A stretch of DNA of 64,000 bases from Lentilactobacillus kribbianus (GCF_013184075.1 NZ_JABEQQ010000001.1:620001-684000), one strand, 5' to 3'; counted from the stretch's first letter, positions 15,715-23,670 are shown. The notes: a model not told the origin generated them from the letters alone. Numbers and translations: made by a program.

Positions 15715-17640
15715 ATGAAATTTGAACGCTGGATTCGCCAGCATACTAATCAAATTACGGTGCTTGTCGGCAGCTTAATTGTGGCTGGGTTTGTGGCTAA
15801 ATGGACTAATAATTTCGCGATCAGTCAGGGATTATTAGCAGGGGCTTCGGTGCTTGCCGCGGTTCCGGTGATTATCAATGCGGTGGAAGCACTACGGTAT
15901 AAAACCATTAGTATTGAACTATTGGTCAGCATTGCGGTCATCGGGGCTTTTATTATTCAAGAGTACGCTGAGTCGGCCGTCGTCACTTTTTTATTTTTAT
16001 TCGGTAGTTATTTAGAAAATAAAACATTGGCCAAAACGCGCCAGTCGATTAAGAAACTCACCGAAATGGCACCAACGACAGCCAATGTATTACAAGCAGA
16101 TGGCACTGTTGTAGCAACCGACGTTGATTTATTAGATGAAGGTGATGTGGTTTTAGTCAAAACGGGTGGGCAGATTCCGGTGGACGGTAAAATTGTGGCC
16201 GGTTCCGGTTATGTGAATGAAGCCTCCATTACCGGTGAATCTCGCCCGGTTGCCAAACAAACGGCAGAATCGGTGTTCTCCGGCTCACTACTAACTAACG
16301 GTACTTTGCAGATTGAAGCTACTAAGGTGGGGGATGAAACGACCTTTGCCAAGATTATTGAGTTAGTTGAAGAGGCCCAAGATGCGAAGTCACCAGCTGA
16401 GAAATTTATTGATCGATTTGCAACTTATTACACTCCTGCGGTGTTAGTTTTAGCCTTAATCGTATGGCTCTTTAGCCAAGATTTTAAGTTAGCAATTACC
16501 GTGTTAGTGTTGGGTTGCCCGGGGGCATTAGTAATTGGGGCGCCGGTATCTAATGTGGCAGGCATTGGTAATGGTGCTAATCATGGTGTGTTAATCAAGG
16601 GTGGCGATGTAATGGCCACTTTAGCGAAGGTAGACACTTTTGTCTTTGATAAAACCGGAACACTAACTAGAGGTGAAACCACCGTCTCTGCTTACCATCA
16701 ATTTGGTAATACTAATGAAACCATTTTGCCGTTAGTGGCTCAAATCGAACAACAGTCCGATCATCCACTAGGGCAGGCGATTATCAATTACGCTAAACAG
16801 CAAGCTCCTATCGCTCACATGCCAGCAGTAGCGCAAGTTGATACGGTGAAAGGGCAAGGGTTGCTGGCTCAATTAAGTGATGGACAAAAAATGTTAGTGG
16901 GAAATTGGCGCTTATTAGCTGATCACCAAGTAACGATCAATAGTGAGCAACAGCAAGTGATTAATGATTTGCAGCAACAAGGCAGTTCAACCGTTTTGGT
17001 GGCAGCCAAACAACAACTCGTGGCGGTAATCGGGGTAGCAGATCAAATTAGACCTGAAGTTCCCGCTAAGCTGCAAGCCTTGCGTGATTTGGGTGCTAAA
17101 CAATTAATTATGTTAACTGGTGACAATCAGTCGACGGCTCAAGTAGTAGGGGAGCAACTCGGTTTGGATCAGGTCCGAGCAGAGTTACTACCTGAAGACA
17201 AGTTAGCAATTGTTAAACAACTACAAGCTAATGGTCACCGAGTAGCCTTTGTGGGGGATGGGATTAATGATAGTCCCTCGATTGCAACTGCCGATATCGG
17301 GATTGCCATGGGTGGTGGAACTGATGTAGCAGTGGAAACGTCAGACGTAGTCTTGATGCGTTCTAATTTTGGTGAATTGGTTCACGGTTATGGCTTGGCC
17401 CAAAAAACAATGGCCAATTTGCGAGAAAACATTACGATTGCTATTTTGACGGTGGTCTTCTTGTTGGTGGGACTAGTGTTGGGCTATATCTACATGGCCA
17501 GTGGAATGTTGGTGCATGAAGGTAGTATTTTGGTAGTGATTTTTAACGCAATGCGTTTACTAAAATATCAAAATAAAAAAGACCCCAAACTTGATGTAAA
17601 TCAAGTTAATGAAATGAAATCCCCAGTACAATCAAAGTAA
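15715..17640 (+). CDS. P1B-type metal-transporting ATPase with CPG intramembrane motif
   Basis: A 641-residue membrane ATPase without a fused HMA domain. It shows TGE at 173-175, DKTGT at 312-316 and VGDGINDSPS, so the catalytic cycle should work. The metal-site motif of TM4 is CPG (268-270, VLGCPGALVIGAP) rather than CPC, CPH or SPC, while the last membrane segment carries HEGS in MLVHEGSILVVIFNAMRLL, like the HEGGT of P1B-4 (Fe/Co/Zn) pumps. Export of a first-row transition metal, possibly iron or zinc, is my inference. The start ATG at 15715 follows GGAGGAGG; the longer frame from 15625 is rejected. It is followed by an HMA protein and a Dps-like protein and probably controlled by an Flp/FNR protein. 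Confidence 0.85.
   Translation: MKFERWIRQHTNQITVLVGSLIVAGFVAKWTNNFAISQGLLAGASVLAAVPVIINAVEALRYKTISIELLVSIAVIGAFIIQEYAESAVVTFLFLFGSYLENKTLAKTRQSIKKLTEMAPTTANVLQADGTVVATDVDLLDEGDVVLVKTGGQIPVDGKIVAGSGYVNEASITGESRPVAKQTAESVFSGSLLTNGTLQIEATKVGDETTFAKIIELVEEAQDAKSPAEKFIDRFATYYTPAVLVLALIVWLFSQDFKLAITVLVLGCPGALVIGAPVSNVAGIGNGANHGVLIKGGDVMATLAKVDTFVFDKTGTLTRGETTVSAYHQFGNTNETILPLVAQIEQQSDHPLGQAIINYAKQQAPIAHMPAVAQVDTVKGQGLLAQLSDGQKMLVGNWRLLADHQVTINSEQQQVINDLQQQGSSTVLVAAKQQLVAVIGVADQIRPEVPAKLQALRDLGAKQLIMLTGDNQSTAQVVGEQLGLDQVRAELLPEDKLAIVKQLQANGHRVAFVGDGINDSPSIATADIGIAMGGGTDVAVETSDVVLMRSNFGELVHGYGLAQKTMANLRENITIAILTVVFLLVGLVLGYIYMASGMLVHEGSILVVIFNAMRLLKYQNKKDPKLDVNQVNEMKSPVQSK
17591..17632 (+). promoter_or_regulatory. 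Second Flp/FNR-type box and promoter, inside the 3' end of the ATPase gene
   Basis: TTGAT-GTAA-ATCAA (17591-17604) is a perfect FNR-type palindrome. TACAAT at 17627-17632 gives a predicted +1 at 17639, so the box centre is again at -41.5. It lies in the last codons of the ATPase gene and would drive the HMA and Dps-like genes separately. Confidence 0.72.
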
Positions 17641-17661
17641 ATCAAGTTGGAGGTAACTATT

Positions 17662-17889
17662 ATGAGTAAAGCAATTTTACAATTGGATGGCCTGTCATGC
17701 CCATCATGTATGACTAAAATCGAAAATGCGGTCTCCCAGCAAGCTGGGGTAGAACAAGTTAAGGTTTTATTTAATGCGGCCAAAGTGAAAGCAGATTTTG
17801 ATGCGGAACAAACTACCGCAGCTGATTTGGCCAACGTCGTAACTAATCTAGGTTACGAAGTAAAAGCAGTCAAAGTAAAAGAAAACTAG
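17662..17889 (+). CDS. HMA-domain metallochaperone (CopZ-like)
   Basis: A 75-residue soluble protein consisting of one heavy-metal-associated domain. The metal site is Cys13-Pro-Ser-Cys16 in LDGLSCPSCMTKIENAV, followed by the beta-alpha-beta-beta-alpha-beta pattern ending in LANVVTNLGYEVKAV. Such proteins carry Cu+ or another soft metal to P1B ATPases; here it would supply the HMA-less ATPase encoded 21 bp upstream. ATG start with GGAGG 8 nt upstream (the TTG at 17647 is too early). It has its own Flp/FNR-type promoter and is followed 12 bp later by the Dps-like gene. Confidence 0.88.
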   Translation: MSKAILQLDGLSCPSCMTKIENAVSQQAGVEQVKVLFNAAKVKADFDAEQTTAADLANVVTNLGYEVKAVKVKEN

Positions 17890-17901
17890 GAGGAATCAAC
17901 C

Positions 17902-18450
17902 ATGACAGAATTAACCCCAGCGCAAAAATGGACCCAGGAACAAGCCCAAGCAGATAAGGATCATCATACGCCCACAGCTGGTGCTATGACCGGTCATATC
18001 GTGGCTAACCTAGAGGTATTGAGTCATAAGTTATTACAAGCCAGTTGGTACGTCACCGGTTTGAATCGCAACTCACTTCGCGAACAGTTCGCACACCAAC
18101 GCGAACAAGCACAAACTCAATTGGTAACCTTAGGCCAAATGCTGATTGATGAAGGTGAGATGGCTCCTAGTACCACTCAGGAATTTGTAGATTACAGTAT
18201 GCTAGAAGAATCCGGTGCTTTTAAATATGAATCGGCAACGGCGATGATCGATCAATTAGCCCATGACTACTATACAGAAAATCTGTTTGTAACGCGGGCC
18301 ATTAAGCTAGCTCAAAAAGAAGAACGTCCCGTGTTGGCTGCATTTTTAACGGAGTTATTGGGAAGTAATAATCATAATATTGCTGAATTGCAAGCAATGT
18401 TAGGTCGTTATGGACTGGAAGGCTTGGCGGAAGAAGACGAGGATGATTAA
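17902..18450 (+). CDS. Dps-like ferritin-superfamily protein, ferroxidase ligands apparently lost
   Basis: A 182-residue helical protein with the Dps layout: a first helix ending in ASWYVTGLNRNSLREQF, a second helix, and a last helix pair in NNHNIAELQAMLGRYG. In active Dps proteins the corresponding first region reads HW...H.....D...E and supplies the ferroxidase ligands; here the first His is Ser (SWYV), the second is Arg (SLREQF) and the acidic pair lies in a QREQAQTQ stretch. It may therefore bind DNA or metal without oxidising iron. It has an acidic tail (EEDEDD). Start ATG after AGGAGG; last gene of the metal operon, closed by a terminator. Fold assignment is by pattern only. Confidence 0.7.
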   Translation: MTELTPAQKWTQEQAQADKDHHTPTAGAMTGHIVANLEVLSHKLLQASWYVTGLNRNSLREQFAHQREQAQTQLVTLGQMLIDEGEMAPSTTQEFVDYSMLEESGAFKYESATAMIDQLAHDYYTENLFVTRAIKLAQKEERPVLAAFLTELLGSNNHNIAELQAMLGRYGLEGLAEEDEDD

Positions 18451-18458
18451 ACCTAAAA

Positions 18459-18492
18459 ATAGCTGATTCCTAAATGGAATCAGCTATTTTTT
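18459..18492. terminator. Bidirectional terminator
   Basis: Arms AATAGCTGATTCC (18459-18470) and GGAATCAGCTATT (18476-18488) with flanking A and T runs; it ends the metal operon and overlaps the end of a small leftward gene. Confidence 0.85.
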
Positions 18493-18630
18493 GAACCAAT
18501 TAATGACTTTTTTATCAGTCAAAAGGCCAATGCTAATTAAGAGTACCCCAATTCCTAAACCAATTTTACTCTGGGTAGTAAAGATGAAGGCGACTCCCAG
18601 CGAAAAAATTAAGTTGCTAATCAGCTGCAT
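18484..18630 (-). CDS. Small membrane protein, 48 residues
   Basis: A short leftward frame runs from ATG (18628-18630) to TAG (18484-18486). It encodes two hydrophobic segments, MQLISNLIFSLGVAFIFTT and IGLGIGVLLISIGLLT, with a basic tail (DKKVINWFKK). The sequence has clear membrane-protein character and AAAGAG about 8 nt upstream as ribosome site. It is too short for usual gene finders. It lies head-to-head with the XRE-membrane gene that starts at about 18808, among other small membrane proteins. Function unknown. Confidence 0.55.
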   Translation of the reverse strand: MQLISNLIFSLGVAFIFTTQSKIGLGIGVLLISIGLLTDKKVINWFKK

Positions 18631-18780
18631 GCGGATCACTCTTTTCTAGTTAATCATTCATTATTGTTAACATAACTAAGTTTTGCAGTAATCACCAGCA
18701 GTTATTAGGCGCATGTAGCACGTAATAGTCGCGTCTAGAATCGACCATGTTTATTCGGTATATTTATGATAATATTATTC

Positions 18781-18794
18781 CTAATCAGGATTAG
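18781..18794 (+). promoter_or_regulatory. Palindrome over the start of the XRE gene transcript
   Basis: CTAATC-AG-GATTAG is a perfect palindrome just downstream of a likely promoter (TCGACC-18 bp-TATGAT at 18741-18770, predicted start near 18777). XRE-family regulators often repress themselves through such sites. Confidence 0.45.
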
Positions 18795-18807
18795 ATTAAG
18801 GAGCGTA

Positions 18808-19332
18808 ATTGTTATCGAAAATAATTTAGCCTATAACTTGAAACAAGCACGAAACCAGCGGGGATATTCGCAAAATGATGTTGCCACGATCTTACATATT
18901 ACCCGGCAATCGGTCTCGAAGTGGGAACGGGGACTAGTGTATCCGGATCTTGATAATTTAGTACGATTAAGTGAAATTTATCAAGTGTCGTTAGATGAAT
19001 TAGTGATTAAAGGACGCGAAAAAACAGTAGAATCTGAAAAAAATCAGAATGTATCACCCAAAACTAAAACTAGTAAAGGTTCGCATTTTTTCGAAAACAC
19101 CAATAAGGGCATTTTTTTGCTGATATTAGTGATTGTTTCCTCGATTTTGCCACCGCTCGGAATTATTATTCCAATTTATGTAATGTGGCAAAATACTAAG
19201 TACAATTCTTTTTATAAAAGTATTTATTTAATCAGTGTCGTGGTAGTGATGGTGAGTTTAATTAACAGTTACGTGGTGGTTAGTGATAATTGGCTGAAGC
19301 CATCACAAACGACCGTTTATCGAATTAAGTAG
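18808..19332 (+). CDS. XRE-family regulator with C-terminal membrane segments
   Basis: The N-terminal 65 residues are a Cro/CI-type helix-turn-helix (NLKQARNQRGYSQNDVA, then HITRQSVSKWERG and YPDLDNLVRLSEIY). A charged linker follows, then two hydrophobic segments (IFLLILVIVSSILPPLGIII and a second ending in VVVMVSLINSYVVV). Such membrane-anchored XRE proteins may sense an envelope signal. Start: the only standard codon is ATG at 18766, but that lies in the predicted -10 region and has no ribosome site. AAGGAG at 18798-18803 instead precedes in-frame ATT (18808) and ATC (18814). I give 18808 as the probable non-AUG start. A hairpin terminator follows. Confidence 0.75.
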   Translation: MVIENNLAYNLKQARNQRGYSQNDVATILHITRQSVSKWERGLVYPDLDNLVRLSEIYQVSLDELVIKGREKTVESEKNQNVSPKTKTSKGSHFFENTNKGIFLLILVIVSSILPPLGIIIPIYVMWQNTKYNSFYKSIYLISVVVVMVSLINSYVVVSDNWLKPSQTTVYRIK

Positions 19333-19382
19333 GAACGTATTGGGTGCCATTAGGCAATGAAACCCATTGCGTTCTTATTTTT
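19333..19382 (+). terminator. Rho-independent terminator
   Basis: Arms GAACGTATTGGGT and ACCCATTGCGTTC (one mismatch) followed by TTATTTTTT. Confidence 0.75.
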
Positions 19383-19456
19383 TGGACTATTTTTCCTATG
19401 ATGGGATAAATAGGAGTGGTAATAGTCAGACGAAAAGAACGTAAAATATTTAAGCG

Positions 19457-19657
19457 GTGATTGCTAAGGAGAAACTCAAAATTGATAGATTGCAAGTTAT
19501 CAGCTTAAGCGTGGTAATGGTGCTAGCGTTAGGTTGGGCTTACGGCTGGTTTACCCAAGGTGCGATCAACTGGGCTCTTATTTTAAAGGCAGCTGGTTTT
19601 GTATTAGAACTTAATTTGGTGGAATGGTTAATTGAGTGGTTTAAGCAAAATAAATAG
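19457..19657 (+). CDS. Small membrane protein, up to 66 residues
   Basis: The frame encodes two hydrophobic segments (VISLSVVMVLALGWAYGWF and INWALILKAAGFVLELNLV) and ends with EWFKQNK. The only upstream standard start is GTG at 19457, which has no ribosome site. AAGGAG at 19466-19471 lies inside that frame and precedes an in-frame ATT at 19481 by 9 nt and a TTG at 19490 by 18 nt, so the true product may be 55-58 residues. It sits between two XRE-membrane regulator genes. No family recognised. Confidence 0.55.
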   Translation: MIAKEKLKIDRLQVISLSVVMVLALGWAYGWFTQGAINWALILKAAGFVLELNLVEWLIEWFKQNK

Positions 19658-19794
19658 CAATGTGGTTTGCGATTTAAGTTTGCGTTTATTAAACTCCAGG
19701 CTCTCAATTCAGACGCTTAAATCTTTTATGTAACTAGGTAATAGCGTTACAATCGTTCTCTTTTTACTTAATCTAGAGAAGAAAGGAGATCATA

Positions 19795-20463
19795 ATGCAA
19801 TTTGCAATGATACTAAAACAACGTCGAAGTCAGCTGGGATTGACCCAACAAGAATTGGCGACCCGGTTATTTGTTACTAGACAGACCGTTTCGCGCTGGG
19901 AAAATAACCAGAGTTATCCAAACTTGGATACCTTGATTGAGGTCAGCGACCTATTGCAGTTGTCGCTGGATGAACTATTAAAAGGAGACAATAGTCAAGT
20001 GGTGAATAAGATTAGTAAGGATGTGCGGTTAAAACGCCGTTATCAAAAATATGTGGTGGTATTGACCATTATGTTTATGCTGGGATTGCTGTTTCTGGGA
20101 ATTTTGGGTTATGGTCGCGCAACACAAAATCAATTAATTGATCGATTTAATCCGTTCCTGCCAACGCGGTATGGGTACAGTGTTTTACCTAATCGTAGTC
20201 AAGCCAAGGTTGATACTTTTGTTTCGGATACCCCCTTTGGTGATGGTGAATGGTTAAAATTTATGACCGGTCAATATAACAAACAAAATAAATGGGTATT
20301 GGTAGCACACAAAGGAGCTTACGTTAGTCGAATCAGGTTGATTACCTACAATCGGGTGCCGGATAGTTACCGCGAACAAGTGGGAACTAATTACTTTAAA
20401 TATCAACCAAAGGCGATGGGCCCTAGAACACCACAACCGTTGAGTTGGTGGCCCTTTAGCTAA
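19795..20463 (+). CDS. XRE-family regulator with a membrane segment and extracytoplasmic domain
   Basis: A 222-residue protein. Residues 1-65 are a Cro/CI-type helix-turn-helix (LGLTQQELATRLFVTRQTVSRWEN, then YPNLDTLIEVSDLLQLSLDELL). A basic stretch (VRLKRRYQKY) precedes one membrane segment (VVVLTIMFMLGLLFLGILGYG), and about 110 residues follow outside the membrane, beginning RATQNQLIDRFNPF. The order of DNA-binding domain, anchor and external domain suggests direct signal sensing. ATG start behind GAAAGGAG. A small membrane protein gene follows 16 bp later in the same operon. It looks paralogous in design to the gene at 18808-19332. Confidence 0.82.
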   Translation: MQFAMILKQRRSQLGLTQQELATRLFVTRQTVSRWENNQSYPNLDTLIEVSDLLQLSLDELLKGDNSQVVNKISKDVRLKRRYQKYVVVLTIMFMLGLLFLGILGYGRATQNQLIDRFNPFLPTRYGYSVLPNRSQAKVDTFVSDTPFGDGEWLKFMTGQYNKQNKWVLVAHKGAYVSRIRLITYNRVPDSYREQVGTNYFKYQPKAMGPRTPQPLSWWPFS

Positions 20464-20479
20464 TAACAAGGAGGACTTA

Positions 20480-20707
20480 ATGGATTGGAATTCATTTTTT
20501 AAATTAATAACTATCGCTGGATTACTATTGTGGACCTATGATTTGTACCAAACAACGCAAAACAAGTTTGTTTTAATTTTATTAGATACAGCCGGATTAG
20601 TTCTGTTACTGATTGGTACGTGGTCTGTGATGAATTGGTGGTGGATCATTTTTCTGGGGCTAAGTTGGTTGATGACTAATAGCTGGTTAATTGTAAAAGC
20701 GAATTAA
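20480..20707 (+). CDS. Small membrane protein, 75 residues
   Basis: Hydrophobic segments at about residues 8-20, 28-45 and 50-70, very rich in Trp (MDWNSFFKL; WSVMNWWWIIFLGLSWLM). ATG start with AAGGAGG at ideal distance, 16 bp after the XRE-membrane regulator, so probably translated from the same transcript. No family recognised; it could be the partner or target of the regulator. Confidence 0.7.
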   Translation: MDWNSFFKLITIAGLLLWTYDLYQTTQNKFVLILLDTAGLVLLLIGTWSVMNWWWIIFLGLSWLMTNSWLIVKAN

Positions 20708-20782
20708 AAACGGCTGTCAAAAACTTACGACCAACAAAACTGATTGTCGCTAAAAGCTGAACAACAATGGAGAGGAAAAACT

Positions 20783-21115
20783 ATGCAAGAAAATGGTAAA
20801 GTAACACCCAAAGAAGTGAAGGGCTGGAACTGGGGCGCCTTTTCCTTTAACTGGATTTGGGGCATTGGCAATAAAACTTATTTGCCCCTCATATCTTTGA
20901 TTCCCCTGGTTGGCTTTATTTGGAACTTTATTGTGGGCTTTAAAGGTAATGAATGGGCTTGGCAAAAGGGGGATTATGACGACGTGACCACTTTTAAAAA
21001 GGTGCAGGAAACCTGGAACCGAGCTGGTTTAATTAATTTTATAGTTAGTATGATTGTCTTTGTATTTTATATCATCATTATCTTATTGCCATTCTTAAGT
21101 GATATGAACAGCTAA
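20783..21115 (+). CDS. Conserved small membrane protein with GAFSFNWIW motif
   Basis: A 110-residue protein with an N-terminal soluble part (VTPKEVKGWNWGAFSFNWIW), a membrane segment (YLPLISLIPLVGFIWNFIVG), a conserved-looking loop (KGNEWAWQKGDY ... FKKVQETWNRAG) and a C-terminal membrane segment. The same pattern occurs in uncharacterised lactobacillus and Gram-positive proteins. The start ATG at 20783 follows GGAGAGG; the longer frame from 20744 has no ribosome site. Function unknown. Confidence 0.75.
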   Translation: MQENGKVTPKEVKGWNWGAFSFNWIWGIGNKTYLPLISLIPLVGFIWNFIVGFKGNEWAWQKGDYDDVTTFKKVQETWNRAGLINFIVSMIVFVFYIIIILLPFLSDMNS

Positions 21116-21128
21116 TGGATCAAATTAA

Positions 21129-21167
21129 AAAACACCTACGACCATAAATTGGTTTGCAGGTGTTTTT
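21129..21167 (+). terminator. Rho-independent terminator
   Basis: Arms AAACACCT and AGGTGTTT with an extended imperfect stem between, followed by a T-run. Confidence 0.82.
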
Positions 21168-21278
21168 GTTAGTTTAATTTGTGATTTTTATTTGGTAACT
21201 AGTAAAAGCAAATTATTCGATATTTAGTGTCTGGTTATATAACATGGTGTTGATATATGACTTAGCATGATAAAATTC

Positions 21279-21330
21279 TTGACTTTTTGTGACTACGTTT
21301 GTAAACTGAATAACATCAACTACATTTGTA
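21279..21330 (+). promoter_or_regulatory. copB promoter with two cop boxes
   Basis: TTGACT (21279-21284), 17 bp, TAAACT (21302-21307). TACATTTGTA at 21321-21330 is a perfect CopY box (TACANNTGTA), and TACGTTTGTA at 21294-21303 matches at 7 of 8 fixed bases and overlaps the -10. This is the layout of CopY-repressed copper genes. No copY gene is in the window. Confidence 0.78.
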
Positions 21331-21350
21331 AACGAAAAGGAGTGAGCTGA

Positions 21351-23462
21351 ATGGCTAACAACGACAAGCACGAACAGATGGACATGAATCATCATGACCA
21401 TTCGCAGATGCACCACGAAATGAACCATGAAATGCACCAAGGTCATGATATGAACCAGATGTCGATGCATGGTAATGACAGTGATACCATGGAACACGGC
21501 GGTCACATGATGCACATGGGAAATTTGAAACAAAAGTTTTGGGTATCGTTGATTTTAACAATTCCGGTACTTTTAATGAGTCCGATGATGGGGATGAAAT
21601 TACCATTTCAAATCACCTTTCAACCATGGTCTGACTATTTAGTGGCCGTTTTAGGAACCATTATTTTCATTTATGGTGGTAAGCCCTTCTTTACAGGCGC
21701 CAAAGGAGAACTGGCGGACAAAAAACCAGCGATGATGACGTTAATTGCAATGGGGATCACGGTCGCTTACTTTTACAGTATTTATGCGGTGATTGCTAAT
21801 GATATTATCCATGTGACGCCAATGGTAACCGACTTCTTTTGGGAATTGGCCACATTGATTGACATCATGTTACTGGGTCATTGGATTGAAATGAATACCG
21901 TGATGAATGCTGGTTCAGCGGTCGAAAATCTGGCTAAATTATTACCAGATGTCGCTCACAAAGTAGTTAATGGTAAAACGACTAATGTTAAAATTGCTGA
22001 TTTAAAAGTAGGTGACGTGCTTCAGGTTAAAGCGGGTGAACAAGTGCCAGCTGACGGAGTATTAGTCGATGGTAGTACTAGTGTTAATGAAGCGTTAGTA
22101 ACCGGTGAATCCCAAATGGTCGCCAAACAAGTTAACGATGAAGTAGTGGGGGGCTCCGTCAACGGCGATGGTACCTTTGAAATGAAGGTGACGGGAACCG
22201 GTGATTCAGGGTACTTGTCTCAAGTAATGAAGTTAGTTAGTGAAGCTCAAAATTCTAAGTCCGATAAGCAAAATATGGCTGACAAGGTGGCGGGATATTT
22301 ATTTTATGCCGCATTAACGGTGGCTATCATTGCATTTTTGATTTGGCTATGGGTAGCTAATTTACCAATGGCTCTCTCAGTTGCCGTGACGGTTTTAGTC
22401 ATTGCTTGTCCGCACGCCTTAGGATTGGCAGTGCCATTAGTGGTGGCTCGGAGTACTTCATTGGCTGCCCAAAACGGATTATTAATTCGGAATCGGGATG
22501 CCTTGGAGCAAGTTAATAAGATTGATTATGCTTTAATGGATAAAACCGGGACGTTGACTGAAGGAAACTTCAAGGTGAATGATTATGGTACTAGTGGTTC
22601 AAAAATGACGGCGGACCAAGTATTAAGTATTATGGCTAGTCTAGAACATGGCTCTAGTCACCCACTAGCTCAAGGAATCTTAGCTGCGGCTAAACAGCAT
22701 AATTTAACTCCGGCACAAGCTAGTGATATCAACCAAGAAACTGGGGTTGGCTTGAGTGGTATGGTCGATAACCAAAAATATGAAATTGTGTCAGCAGCTT
22801 ATTTGAAGCAACAACATTTAGACTATGATGAAGATGAATTTAATCAATTGGCTAGCGCTGGTAATTCAGTTAGTTACTTGCTAAGCGGCGATACGGTCTT
22901 AGGTTACGTTGCTCAAGGTGATCAAATTAAGTCATCTTCCAAGGCCTTTGTGGCTAGTCTAAAAAGCCATGGCATTACGCCAGTGATGTTAACTGGTGAT
23001 AACCAATTAAGTGCCGCCAAAGTGGCCCAACAAATTGGCATCACTGAGGTTCGCGCTCAACTGCGACCAGAAGATAAAGCTAAAATTGTAAAAGAACTGC
23101 AAGGTCAAGGTCACCACGTCATCATGATTGGTGATGGGGTTAATGATGCCCCTAGTTTGGCACAAGCTGATATTGGGATTGCCATTGGTTCCGGGACAAA
23201 CGTTGCGATTGATTCAGCTGACGTGGTTTTGGTCAAGAGTAATCCCGATGATGTGATTAAATTGTTGGATCTAGCTCGCAATACTAACCGCAAGATGACA
23301 GAAAACCTCTGGTGGGGAGCTGGTTACAATTTGATTACCATTCCACTTGCTGCCGGTGTGTTAGCACCGATTGGCTTCATGCTTAATCCCATGGTTGGAG
23401 CTGCGGTCATGTCATTGAGTACGATTATTGTGGCAATTAATGCGTTGAGTTTACGAATTTAA
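21351..23462 (+). CDS. copB: Copper-exporting P1B-3 ATPase CopB
   Basis: A 703-residue membrane ATPase. Residues 1-56 are a His/Met-rich metal-binding tail (MDMNHHDHSQMHHEMNH and repeats) in place of HMA domains. TM4 holds CPH at 353-355 (IACPHALGLAVPL), the P1B-3 signature; the phosphorylation site is DKTGT at 397-401, followed by GDGVNDAPS. The last membrane segment has MSLSTIIVAINALSL, matching the family's conserved Met/Ser motif. It exports copper (Cu+/Cu2+, possibly Ag+). ATG start behind AAAAGGAG. Two CopY-type boxes in the promoter indicate copper induction. It is a single gene with a terminator after it. Confidence 0.93.
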   Translation: MANNDKHEQMDMNHHDHSQMHHEMNHEMHQGHDMNQMSMHGNDSDTMEHGGHMMHMGNLKQKFWVSLILTIPVLLMSPMMGMKLPFQITFQPWSDYLVAVLGTIIFIYGGKPFFTGAKGELADKKPAMMTLIAMGITVAYFYSIYAVIANDIIHVTPMVTDFFWELATLIDIMLLGHWIEMNTVMNAGSAVENLAKLLPDVAHKVVNGKTTNVKIADLKVGDVLQVKAGEQVPADGVLVDGSTSVNEALVTGESQMVAKQVNDEVVGGSVNGDGTFEMKVTGTGDSGYLSQVMKLVSEAQNSKSDKQNMADKVAGYLFYAALTVAIIAFLIWLWVANLPMALSVAVTVLVIACPHALGLAVPLVVARSTSLAAQNGLLIRNRDALEQVNKIDYALMDKTGTLTEGNFKVNDYGTSGSKMTADQVLSIMASLEHGSSHPLAQGILAAAKQHNLTPAQASDINQETGVGLSGMVDNQKYEIVSAAYLKQQHLDYDEDEFNQLASAGNSVSYLLSGDTVLGYVAQGDQIKSSSKAFVASLKSHGITPVMLTGDNQLSAAKVAQQIGITEVRAQLRPEDKAKIVKELQGQGHHVIMIGDGVNDAPSLAQADIGIAIGSGTNVAIDSADVVLVKSNPDDVIKLLDLARNTNRKMTENLWWGAGYNLITIPLAAGVLAPIGFMLNPMVGAAVMSLSTIIVAINALSLRI

Positions 23463-23475
23463 ATGAATAAAAAGT

Positions 23476-23510
23476 AAATGACCAGAAATGATTTCTGGTC
23501 ATTTTTTTTA
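23476..23510 (+). terminator. Rho-independent terminator of copB
   Basis: Arms AAATGACCAGAAA (23476-23488) and TTTCTGGTCATTT (23492-23504), then a T-run. Confidence 0.9.
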
Positions 23511-23670
23511 TGGTGTTTAATGTTACTTAGCATGCTCACAAACGCACTTACATTAATTACATAAGTATCTTTAGTTTGCTTTTGTATATTAATGAACAAT
23601 CTCGAAATATACTCTAATCATTGATAAAAGATTGAATTAGCAATTATTTTATTTTCTTTGGAGGATTGAA

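Noticed and set aside
21213-21606. His-rich leftward frames opposite the copB start
   Set aside because: They are antisense readings of the His/Met-rich copB codons (CAT/ATG complement each other).
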